From: Marinifilum sp. N1E240
GTDB lineage: Bacteria > Bacteroidota > Bacteroidia > Bacteroidales > Marinifilaceae
Assembly (NCBI RefSeq): GCF_009295825.1
Contig: NZ_WHKF01000004.1
Location: forward strand, 248,001 to 312,000
DNA: 64,000 bases
Direction of reading: 5' to 3'
The notes under the pieces: generated by a model
What the model saw: the letters and a program-made list of their open reading frames with translations, nothing else
Told to the model about the DNA's origin: nothing
Database searches by the model: none
Made by a program: the position numbers and the translations under genes
In this document: piece by piece, positions 52,257 through 60,381 of the stretch
How positions within the stretch are numbered: position 1 is the first letter of the stretch
Layout: each line of letters opens with the position of its first letter

Positions 52257-53198
52257 ATGCGTACAGTTTATACTATTGGTGATTGTGTCTTAGATCTCTT
52301 TTTTGAAAATGATAAACCTGTTGAAGCGAAGCCGGGCGGATCCTTCTTAAACTCCTCTGTTAGTTTGGGCAGATTGGGAGTAAATGTTTCCTTAATAAGT
52401 GAATTAGGTGTTGATAGAGTAGGAGAACAGATTTTTGATTTTTTGAAGCAAAATAATGTTGATACAAATCATATAGCTCGCTTTACAGACACCAATTCAA
52501 ATTTAGCATTGGCATTTCTGGATGAAAAGAAAAATGCGGATTATTCATTTTATAAAACCAGAAAGGGACTTGAGACATGTATAAAATTTCCTACTTGTGT
52601 GGAAAAGAATGACATTGTTCTGTTTGGATCTTTCCTTGCTATAAAGCTTGAATTTAGATCAGCCTTAGTGGATTTTTTGAAGGAATGTAAATCTAAAGGT
52701 GCTATAATAATATACGATCCTAATTTTCGAGCTCAGCATTTACCCTTACTAGAAGAGGTTCTCCCTTTTATAAAAGAAAATATTCAACTGTGTGATATCG
52801 TAAAAGCTTCTAACGAAGATTTTGAATTGATTTGCAAAGCGACTTCAGCAAAATCAGCATATAAATGGATGAACGAATTTACTTCGGCTAAATTAATTTA
52901 CACAGCCAATAAAAATGGAGTATATGTAATTATAGGGAATGAATATGTTTTTGAGGTTCCCCAAATTAATCCAATAAGCACAGTTGGTGCTGGTGATACA
53001 TTCAATGCTGCTATTGCATATTATCTTGTTCAAAATGATATAAAACTTGATGATATAGATAAAATGTTAGAATCGCAGATAAGGAACTTGGTTGAAATAG
53101 CAGTTCATTTTTCCCAAAAAGTATGTATGGGATACGATAATTTTATTGAAGAGAAATTGGCTAAGTACTATCATATAAAAAGAACACCCCGTGATTAA
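52257..53198 (+). CDS. PfkB-family carbohydrate kinase (fructokinase-like)
   Basis: 313 residues, ribokinase-like fold. The N-terminal substrate-binding glycine motif is AKPGGSFLNSSVSLGRLG. The PfkB signature 2 with catalytic Asp reads TVGAGDTFNA near residue 245. It phosphorylates a sugar, most likely fructose, with ATP in the cytoplasm; specificity is inferred only. Single gene whose stop codon lies in the loop of its terminator. Confidence 0.88.
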   Translation: MRTVYTIGDCVLDLFFENDKPVEAKPGGSFLNSSVSLGRLGVNVSLISELGVDRVGEQIFDFLKQNNVDTNHIARFTDTNSNLALAFLDEKKNADYSFYKTRKGLETCIKFPTCVEKNDIVLFGSFLAIKLEFRSALVDFLKECKSKGAIIIYDPNFRAQHLPLLEEVLPFIKENIQLCDIVKASNEDFELICKATSAKSAYKWMNEFTSAKLIYTANKNGVYVIIGNEYVFEVPQINPISTVGAGDTFNAAIAYYLVQNDIKLDDIDKMLESQIRNLVEIAVHFSQKVCMGYDNFIEEKLAKYYHIKRTPRD

Positions 53199-53215
53199 AT
53201 CATCGGGGTGCTTTT
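53185..53215 (+). terminator. terminator overlapping the end of the sugar kinase gene
   Basis: CACCCCG / CGGGGTG stem with GAT/ATC inner pairs, followed by CTTTT. The stop codon TAA (53196-53198) is in the loop. Confidence 0.85.
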
Positions 53216-53366
53216 ACTACATACAATTTACTGAATGAAGAACCATCTGGACAAGATGGGAGTCTTCACTTCTTTATTCTATAAATGTGGAAAAGGTAAC
53301 CCTTGAAATGTGATATTTTTCATTTTTTTGTATGAGTGGATGTTTTCATTAGACTAATGATGTTTT

Positions 53367-54011
53367 TTAAGGGGCTAGTCTTCTATTTTTCCACTTCTTT
53401 TCAATTAATCGATATTCAATTCTATCATTTAATCTGTTTTTTCGTCCTTGCCAAAATTCAAAACTGTCAGGAATTAATCGGTAACCTCCCCAATATTCTG
53501 GTCTTTCAAATTTTTCACCATGTTCGGTTTTAAACTCATTCACCAGTTTATCTAAATAGTCACGGTTTTTAATTTCTTCACTCTGAGGTGATATGGCAGC
53601 TGCCACTCTACTTCCAATCGGTCTTTCGAAAAAATATTCATCAGACAGTCTAGGTTCAATTTTTTCAATTTTTCCTTCGATTCTTATTTGCCTTTCTAAA
53701 TCAGACCAAAAAAATACCATGCAAGCATAAGGATTCTGTTCCAACTCAATGCTTTTTCGGCTATTGTAATTCGTGAAAAAATAAAATCCATTTTCGTCGT
53801 AGTTTTTCAACAGTAAAATTCTTGCTGATGGGCGTCCTTCAGAAGAAACCGTCGATAATGTCATGGCATTAGCATCAGATATTTTTTGGTCTACTGCTTC
53901 ATTAAACCAATCCTCAAATTGAATTATCGGATTTGCATTTATATCTGTCTCAAGCAATTCCTTTTTTCCATATTCATGTCTGATTTGTTTAAAATCATCT
54001 TTAGAATTCAT
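53367..54011 (-). CDS. pdxH: pyridoxamine 5'-phosphate oxidase
   Basis: 214 residues, full length. FMN-binding split-barrel: RILLLKNYDENGFYFFTNY, the SRKSIELEQNP motif, PIGSRVAAAISPQSE, and the C-terminal dimerisation part FEFWQGRKNRLNDRI. Makes pyridoxal 5'-phosphate from pyridoxamine/pyridoxine phosphate with O2, so some oxygen contact is likely. It is last in a three-gene minus-strand set (cytochrome, unknown protein, pdxH), 13 bp after the unknown gene. Confidence 0.95.
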   Translation of the reverse strand: MNSKDDFKQIRHEYGKKELLETDINANPIIQFEDWFNEAVDQKISDANAMTLSTVSSEGRPSARILLLKNYDENGFYFFTNYNSRKSIELEQNPYACMVFFWSDLERQIRIEGKIEKIEPRLSDEYFFERPIGSRVAAAISPQSEEIKNRDYLDKLVNEFKTEHGEKFERPEYWGGYRLIPDSFEFWQGRKNRLNDRIEYRLIEKKWKNRRLAP

Positions 54012-54024
54012 AATTAGAAGAATT

Positions 54025-54423
54025 TTAAATGTTAGTTGGGTCTAACAGAATATTTGGTTCTATAGTCAAGCCTGTATAATTGATATAGTATTGCCCACCT
54101 TTTTCAGGATATTGCATTCCATTATCATCTTTAGCATCAGCATTAGCAACTCCTACGTGAGCAAATAGAATTTTTGCTTTGTGCTTATCTGCGTGCTTTA
54201 TAATTTCTTCAGCTGCCATCGGCGACAATGATCCAACATCTGGATAGGTGCTGGTTTTTACCACAATAAAATGCATTTCATCATCTTTTTTCGCTAGAAT
54301 TTGTGGATTTTTTTCGAATTCAATATTTACAGATAATACTTCAAATTCATCCTTTATATGCTTATAAACCCATTTTATTCCTAATTCGTGTAGTTCTTCT
54401 CCGCTAAGTCTATTATTGCTCAT
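54025..54423 (-). CDS. unknown protein with restriction-endonuclease-like pattern
   Basis: 132 residues, no signal peptide. The segment EKNPQILAKKDDEMHFIVVKTS resembles the E...D...(E)xK order of PD-(D/E)xK nuclease folds such as the YraN family, but the acidic residue of ExK is Val here, so catalysis is doubtful. It lies just upstream of pdxH on the same strand and is probably cotranscribed. Confidence 0.6.
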   Translation of the reverse strand: MSNNRLSGEELHELGIKWVYKHIKDEFEVLSVNIEFEKNPQILAKKDDEMHFIVVKTSTYPDVGSLSPMAAEEIIKHADKHKAKILFAHVGVANADAKDDNGMQYPEKGGQYYINYTGLTIEPNILLDPTNI

Positions 54424-54502
54424 ATCTTGATTTGTTCATTCTTAATTGCGAATATCTTCTTTAATTAAAACAATTCCAAATAGAATGAGTTCATACAGTG
54501 AT

Positions 54503-56008
54503 TTAAGGATATAAATATGCATGACAATCAACACAAGAATACTCTTTCCAATCGGTACCAATATCAATTGGATGTTTGAATTCGAGACTATTTCCAGAAA
54601 GCGCAAATTGAAGAGAACCTGGTTTGCCTTGGGTAGTTATGGAGTGGCATAAATTACAATCTTTTGAAATAACTCGACCATTCTTAGTAGAATGCATGTT
54701 GTCGTGGCAACGAAAACATCCTTGTGATTCCATATGACTTTTGTGATCGGGATAAATATCCCAACGTACTTTCATAGCAGGAAATGTATTTTGGTGATAG
54801 GAATTTCTAATTTCGTTTACTGCCAGTTTTATATCATTTTTATGCGATATGGCAATGTCTGAATGATTGTCTTTGTAAAAGTTTAGAATCTTTTCTTCTA
54901 TCAATAAGTTAGCACTATCTTTTGTATTGTATATTTCCGATAGAGCTTCCATTGCTGCCAATTTTATATATGGAATGTTTGAATTAATACTGCCCTTAGC
55001 TAGTGCAGCATCAATAAAATCGGGAGGAGAAAGGTAGATATGCGATGGGCGATTATGGCAGTCCATGCAATCCATAGTATGCAATTTTGCATCGGCATAG
55101 AACATCGAATCTGGTTCCATCATTTGATCTTCATAAATGTATTCTTCTCCTGTTTCTAAATTCGTGTATTTAACCCATTGAATAAATTCATTTTTTTCGT
55201 CAGTAGACATGAATTCAATTTTAATATTGGGATTAATATGCCAATGAATTCCTTCAGAAAGTTGTTGTGTATGATGATCAGGTCCTATCTTCATTATAAG
55301 TTGTATGTTCCATTCAGAGTTCAAACTGTCTGCTAAAAAATTCCTCTGATTTTTAATGCGTTTAGGATAAAATTTTTCGGGCCAATGGCAGTGTTCACAA
55401 GTTTCTTGAGCAGGTCGTAAATTGGCAATAGGTGTTGGAATTGGTCTTGGAAAATTGTCGGAAAGAACTGCATAAACCTGATACAAACCACTTAATTTGG
55501 ATCGCACAAACCAATCGGCACCTTCTCCTACATGACATTCAACACAAGCAACTCTTGCATGAGCAGATTGCTGATATGTGACATATTCGGGTTCCATAAC
55601 TTCATGGCAAAGTGTTCCACAAAATGGTACTGATTCACTATATACGAAAGCTTCGTAGCTACCTATTGAAGAAAGAAACAGAAATATGAAACTAATGATC
55701 ACAAATAAAGAAAATGCATTTCTATGTTTTTGATTATTTAAATCAACTTTGGGCCATCTCATACTTTCTGTTATGAAAATTTGTTTGCTCCTTCGTCTTA
55801 TTTGAATGATCATGCCTATAGGAATTAAAATCATTCCTATTACCATAAATACAGGTAAGACGATATAGATGATAAGTCCCATATATGAACTTCCTTGATC
55901 AAATAGAATTGAAATCACAAAGAAAAATACAATCAGAAAGAAGGCAATACTAGCAATACTAGCACCCAAAATAGATGTCCAGTTGTAAAATGATTTGGGA
56001 AGTCTCAT
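54503..56008 (-). CDS. membrane-bound seven-heme cytochrome c (NapC/NirT-related)
   Basis: 501 residues. Three membrane helices in the first ~120 residues, then heme c motifs: CGTLCH (C-x3-C-H) and six C-x2-C-H (CVECH, CEHCH, CMDCH, CFRCH, CNLCH, CVDCH), seven in all. The first part (S-V-P-F-C-G-T-L-C-H-E-V-M-x-P-E; ACVECHVGEGA) matches the NapC/NirT family of quinol oxidising cytochromes. It likely moves electrons from the quinone pool to a periplasmic acceptor. The terminal reductase is not in the window. Confidence 0.88.
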   Translation of the reverse strand: MRLPKSFYNWTSILGASIASIAFFLIVFFFVISILFDQGSSYMGLIIYIVLPVFMVIGMILIPIGMIIQIRRRSKQIFITESMRWPKVDLNNQKHRNAFSLFVIISFIFLFLSSIGSYEAFVYSESVPFCGTLCHEVMEPEYVTYQQSAHARVACVECHVGEGADWFVRSKLSGLYQVYAVLSDNFPRPIPTPIANLRPAQETCEHCHWPEKFYPKRIKNQRNFLADSLNSEWNIQLIMKIGPDHHTQQLSEGIHWHINPNIKIEFMSTDEKNEFIQWVKYTNLETGEEYIYEDQMMEPDSMFYADAKLHTMDCMDCHNRPSHIYLSPPDFIDAALAKGSINSNIPYIKLAAMEALSEIYNTKDSANLLIEEKILNFYKDNHSDIAISHKNDIKLAVNEIRNSYHQNTFPAMKVRWDIYPDHKSHMESQGCFRCHDNMHSTKNGRVISKDCNLCHSITTQGKPGSLQFALSGNSLEFKHPIDIGTDWKEYSCVDCHAYLYP

Positions 56009-56337
56009 ACGATTAGATTTTGATTGATACTATAATTTACGGAAAAGCTTGATATCTATCTATTTATATCTCTTGTTTAAAATGAATCTTATTTGAATAA
56101 AGAGATTTTGAATTTACACTTAAGTGTCAGTAAATTAACAGCTAAGGGTTTTTTGTTTGTTGATGATATCGAGAATTATCGATTGGTTTACGATGAATCT
56201 TAATTGGCAGCTATTGAATGAATCAATTTTATTGAAATACATCGGTTATAAGTGACAAAAACACTTGACCTTGATTTTGATATATGTTACATTGTAGTAT
56301 CGTTCGCACTAAATTCTAATTCTACAAATACAAGCCT
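56009..56337. other. intergenic region between divergent cytochrome and adenylate kinase genes
   Basis: No gene. ACACTTAAGTGT at 56116-56127 is a perfect 12-bp palindrome and a possible operator. Confidence 0.5.
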
Positions 56338-57507
56338 ATGTTGAATATCGCGTTATTCGGACCTCCGGGTGCAGGAAAAGGAACTCAATCGGAATACTTA
56401 ATTAAAAAATACAACCTGTTCTATATTTCAACAGGAGATTTGCTTCGTAAAGAAATTAAGGAGAAAAGTAAATTGGGTTTGGAAGCACAAAGTATCATTG
56501 CTTCGGGAGGATTGGTTTCTGATGAGATTATTGTTCAGATTATAGAGAAAACCATTACTGCAAATCCTGATGCCAATGGATTTTTGTTTGATGGATTTCC
56601 AAGAACCTACATTCAGACCTATATTTTGGAAGGCTTAATGATCAAATTAAATACTTCATTGAGTTGTTTAATTAGTTTGGAAGTTGAAGAGGAGATATCT
56701 GTGGCTCGTTTATTGAATCGCGGAAAAACCTCTGGCAGATCAGATGATAATGAATCTGTAATTCGCAACAGATTGAGAGAATACAGGGATAAAACGTTAC
56801 CTGTATTACAGTTCTATAAGGATAAGGGAATCTATTTTGGGATAGATGGAAATCAATCTATTGATAAGGTAAATTTGGATATTCAGAAGATAATAAAGGC
56901 TGAATTGGCAAAAAGCTTGTACAATGTGGTATTGTTTGGATATCCAGGATCGGGAAGAGGATCGCAAGGAATTGCATTGGCTAAGAAATATGGTTTGGAA
57001 TATGTAGCCACCGGACAAATGTTGGATCATGAAATTAGAAATGGATCGGAAATAGGCAAAAGAATTATTGAGTTGTATGAAAATGGGGAATTGGTACCAG
57101 ATGAAATCGTTGTTCAATTGATCGAAAAGAAGATTGAAAATTCCAACGGTGTAAAAGGTTTTATTTTTAAGGGGTTTCCTAGAACATTGGTCCAGTCCTA
57201 CATTTTGGATGGATTATTGAAAAAACATAATTCATCCATATCAAAAGTGATAGAAATTGATGTACCAACACTTGAATTGATAAACAGGTTAGACGCTCGA
57301 AGCAAAACAGATAGGTGCATGCCTTACGATACCGAAACCTCTAAAATTGTTAAACGACTTCAGGAGCATGAACAAAAAACAGTACCCGTAATTGAGAAAT
57401 ACAATCAGTTACATGATGTGAAAAAAGTTGACGGAGTAGGTGAGTTTGATGAAGTTTTTGATAGAATTGCGATTGAGTTGGAACAGAATATGAAGCATTT
57501 GAAATAA
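56338..57507 (+). CDS. tandem adenylate kinase with degenerate second domain
   Basis: 389 residues made of two adenylate kinase domains. Domain 1 (about 1-190) is canonical: P-loop GPPGAGKGTQ (8-17, Lys14), STGDLLR, DGFPRT (85-90), short lid RGKTSGRSDD. Domain 2 (about 196-385) keeps the fold and spacing but has G-Y-P-G-S-G-R-G-S-Q (Lys to Arg at 207), ATGQMLD for STGDLLR, and KGFPRT (Lys278 for Asp85). Domain 1 should make ADP from ATP + AMP. Domain 2 is probably inactive and perhaps regulatory. The single-domain adk of the core genome may be elsewhere. Confidence 0.92.
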   Translation: MLNIALFGPPGAGKGTQSEYLIKKYNLFYISTGDLLRKEIKEKSKLGLEAQSIIASGGLVSDEIIVQIIEKTITANPDANGFLFDGFPRTYIQTYILEGLMIKLNTSLSCLISLEVEEEISVARLLNRGKTSGRSDDNESVIRNRLREYRDKTLPVLQFYKDKGIYFGIDGNQSIDKVNLDIQKIIKAELAKSLYNVVLFGYPGSGRGSQGIALAKKYGLEYVATGQMLDHEIRNGSEIGKRIIELYENGELVPDEIVVQLIEKKIENSNGVKGFIFKGFPRTLVQSYILDGLLKKHNSSISKVIEIDVPTLELINRLDARSKTDRCMPYDTETSKIVKRLQEHEQKTVPVIEKYNQLHDVKKVDGVGEFDEVFDRIAIELEQNMKHLK

Positions 57508-57532
57508 GTCATAAATCAATAAACAGTTGGTA

Positions 57533-57901
57533 ATGGGAAAAAAATCGTGTACTTGTGATGACAAAAGCAATAAAGTGGTTTTTGCTTGTTCTGGAGCTGC
57601 AGATGTTGGGGAATTAACTGATTTGGTAGCCAGAAAAATAAAAAAGAACAATCTCGCACAAATGAAATGTTTGGCTTTTGTTGGTGCAGGAATCCCCAAA
57701 ATGATTGAATCGGTTAAAGGTTCAAAAACTTTGGTGATTGATGGATGTAATTTGGACTGTGGGCGAATTACTATGGAGAAAAATGGCTTGTGTGATTATA
57801 CTCACTTACGATTGAGTGATCTGGGATATGCCAAGGGAAGTTCAGAACCAGAAAGTCATAGAGTAGATTCTATTTACGAAGTGGCTATCAGTTTACTGTA
57901 A
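57533..57901 (+). CDS. DGC-domain putative zinc-binding protein
   Basis: 122 residues from the ATG at 57533 (a TTG at 57527 is also in frame). The DGC domain (PF08859) is shown by CSGAADVGELTD near the N-terminus, LVIDGCNLDCG in the middle, and THLRLSDLG near the end. An extra Cys pair (SCTCDD) starts the protein. Members are suspected to handle metals in the cytoplasm. It is 25 bp after the adenylate kinase gene and is probably cotranscribed. Confidence 0.85.
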   Translation: MGKKSCTCDDKSNKVVFACSGAADVGELTDLVARKIKKNNLAQMKCLAFVGAGIPKMIESVKGSKTLVIDGCNLDCGRITMEKNGLCDYTHLRLSDLGYAKGSSEPESHRVDSIYEVAISLL

Positions 57902-57940
57902 ACTATAAACCCCGATATATTTGTATCGGGGTTTATAGTT
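57901..57940. terminator. bidirectional terminator
   Basis: AACTATAAACCCCGATA / TATCGGGGTTTATAGTT, perfect 17-bp stem, between convergent genes. Confidence 0.95.
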
Positions 57941-57943
57941 TTA

Positions 57944-60346
57944 TTATTCATATCGCAAAGATTCGATAGGATCTTTTCTGGTGGCAACCCAAGCCTGCCA
58001 ACTGATAGTTGCTATGGCTAAAAACATGGCACATCCTCCTGAAATTAGAAATACATACCAATGAATTTCTGTTTTATAGGCAAAATTACTCAACCAACCA
58101 TTCATGATGTACCAGGCGATAGGACTGGTCGTGATAATTGCAAATAGCATCCATTTTAAAATGTCTTTATTCAGTAGATGTAAGATGCTAAAATTACTTG
58201 CACCCAAAACTTTTCGAACACCAATTTCCTTGGTACGCTGTTCTGTTGTAAACGAGCTTAAACCTAATAATCCTAAACATGTAATTAATATTGATAGAAT
58301 TGAGAAAATTGAGAAAAGCTGCATGGTATTGTTTTCATTTCGGTGCAACTCAGCAAAATAGTCATCCATAAAGAAATATTCCAATGGGAATCCTTGAGCT
58401 TGTTCATTCCAAGTAGATTTTAAAAGAGCTAAAACTTCCTTCTTTTGTCCAGCTCTGTAGTTGATCACCAAATATAATTTTGGTAGACCTTCAGGATGTA
58501 CAAAAATTAGAGGACTAATTTTCATATGAAGAGAAACAAAATGAAAATCACTTACCACTCCGAGAATCGTTTTTTTGCCCATCGGAGTATTCACAATTGT
58601 TCCAACAGGATTACTAAGCTTCATTTCTTTTACTAGAGCTTCATTTACTACAATTCCATTTTTATCAGAGGGAAAATCTTTGGAAAAGAATCGACCTGCA
58701 GTCAAGTGCATACTCATTGTATTTGCAAAATCGAAATCTGCGGTGGTTGCGCGAACCGAATAATTGTTTTGGTCATTTGCATCGGTATTTTGAATAGAGA
58801 ATCCATCGTAAAACCCTCCTGGGATATTACTGGCACATGATGCATTTATAATATTTGTATGATTTGTAAATGCACTTTTAAACGCATCCATCGAATTCAC
58901 TTTATGAATATTTTTTACTACCAATTGCTCATTTTTATTGAATCCCAAATCCTTATGGTTTATGAATTTCATTTGTTGAAATGCGATGAGGGTGCTTACA
59001 AATAAGAAGATGGTAATGCAAAATTGAAGACTAACCAGGGTACTTCTTAAAGTCGATTTGCCATTGTTTACAAATAAATCTCCTTTTAATACTTTTGCCG
59101 GATCGAATTTAGACAGATAAAAGGCTGAATAACTGCCTGCAAATAATCCGGTAAATAGGGCAATTCCTATAAAATATAGAATGAGTAATGAATTGCTATG
59201 ATATAAATTTTCGAGTTGTTTTTCGAGAAGTGAGCTTGCAAACGGAAGTAAAATCTCTACCAAAAGAAGAGCTACCAATAGTGCAGCAATGCTAAGCAAA
59301 ATAGATTCGGACAAGAATTGAATAATTAGTCTTTGGCGTGAAGACCCCAGACTTTTCCGAACGCCTATTTCCTTTGCTCTTTGTGCTGATTTTGCAGTAC
59401 TTAAATTTGTGAAATTAATGCATGCAATTAGTAGTATAAGAATTGAACTAAACAGGAAAATGTACACATTATTGATATCACCATTGGTTTCCAATTCGTA
59501 AATTGAATGAGAATGAAGATGAATATCGGTTAATGGCATTGCAAAATATTTATAATAATCTCCAGTGGCTTCCATTTCAGCCAAAGTCATATTGTTGTAT
59601 TTCTTTAAATCTGGCTCTACATACTTTTTTACAAGTCCTGGCACTTTGTCTACAAATGCTTCACCATTTGCTTTATCATTTAAAAGTACATAGGTGTAGG
59701 CTCCATCGTTGTTAAAACTGGTTACTTTGCTTTTAAAGTGTGTTTTAATCGAGGTTAATAAATGAAAATGGAAATGAGAATTCTGAGGTAAATCTTTGGC
59801 TATTGCCGTAATGGTAAAATTTCCTTCATCTTCCAGTTTTATTTGCTTTCCAATAACATTCAGACTGCCATAATATTTCATAGCAGTTTTTTCTGAAATA
59901 ATCAGTTGATGAGGGTTTTTTAAACTTTCGAATCCGTTTCCTTTTAGAATTTTAAGATCAAAAATTTTGATAATAGAAGGATCGGTCCAATAAAAACGTT
60001 CTTCTTCAAAGCCTTTCCCTTCGGTTTCAACAACAACCGACTCGAAAGTTGAAACGATTCGGGTAGCCTCTTCTATTTCAGGAAAATCCTCGATTAAAGT
60101 GGCTGCCAAAACAGGTGATGAGGTTGGGTGAGTTAATTCAAACTCTTTCATTTTTATTGAAGTGTTCATGCGATAAATTCTAGCATGATTTTTATTGTAT
60201 TTGTCGTAGCTAAACTCATCAATTACATACAAACTAAGTACGATACATCCTGCTAAACCAATGGCTAATCCAAACAGGTTAATGAATGAGTAAACCTTGT
60301 TTCTCCAAAGGTTTCTAAAGGCTATTTTTAGGTTGTTCCAAATCAT
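57944..60346 (-). CDS. ABC transporter permease of the MacB/FtsX family (1)
   Basis: 800 residues. First membrane helix near residues 20-45 (INLFGLAIGLAGCIVLSLYV) followed by a large periplasmic MacB-type domain. FtsX membrane parts lie at about 290-420 (with SAQRAKEIGVRKSLGSSRQRL) and at about 680-790 (SFTTEQRTKEIGVRKVLGAS). No ATPase partner gene is in the window. Such proteins work as MacB-like mechanotransmitters or exporters in the inner membrane. It lies 35 bp after the next paralogue in transcription order. Confidence 0.88.
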   Translation of the reverse strand: MIWNNLKIAFRNLWRNKVYSFINLFGLAIGLAGCIVLSLYVIDEFSYDKYNKNHARIYRMNTSIKMKEFELTHPTSSPVLAATLIEDFPEIEEATRIVSTFESVVVETEGKGFEEERFYWTDPSIIKIFDLKILKGNGFESLKNPHQLIISEKTAMKYYGSLNVIGKQIKLEDEGNFTITAIAKDLPQNSHFHFHLLTSIKTHFKSKVTSFNNDGAYTYVLLNDKANGEAFVDKVPGLVKKYVEPDLKKYNNMTLAEMEATGDYYKYFAMPLTDIHLHSHSIYELETNGDINNVYIFLFSSILILLIACINFTNLSTAKSAQRAKEIGVRKSLGSSRQRLIIQFLSESILLSIAALLVALLLVEILLPFASSLLEKQLENLYHSNSLLILYFIGIALFTGLFAGSYSAFYLSKFDPAKVLKGDLFVNNGKSTLRSTLVSLQFCITIFLFVSTLIAFQQMKFINHKDLGFNKNEQLVVKNIHKVNSMDAFKSAFTNHTNIINASCASNIPGGFYDGFSIQNTDANDQNNYSVRATTADFDFANTMSMHLTAGRFFSKDFPSDKNGIVVNEALVKEMKLSNPVGTIVNTPMGKKTILGVVSDFHFVSLHMKISPLIFVHPEGLPKLYLVINYRAGQKKEVLALLKSTWNEQAQGFPLEYFFMDDYFAELHRNENNTMQLFSIFSILSILITCLGLLGLSSFTTEQRTKEIGVRKVLGASNFSILHLLNKDILKWMLFAIITTSPIAWYIMNGWLSNFAYKTEIHWYVFLISGGCAMFLAIATISWQAWVATRKDPIESLRYE

Positions 60347-60381
60347 AGTTAATAAGGTTTATTTTATTGGGCGATTAAGTT

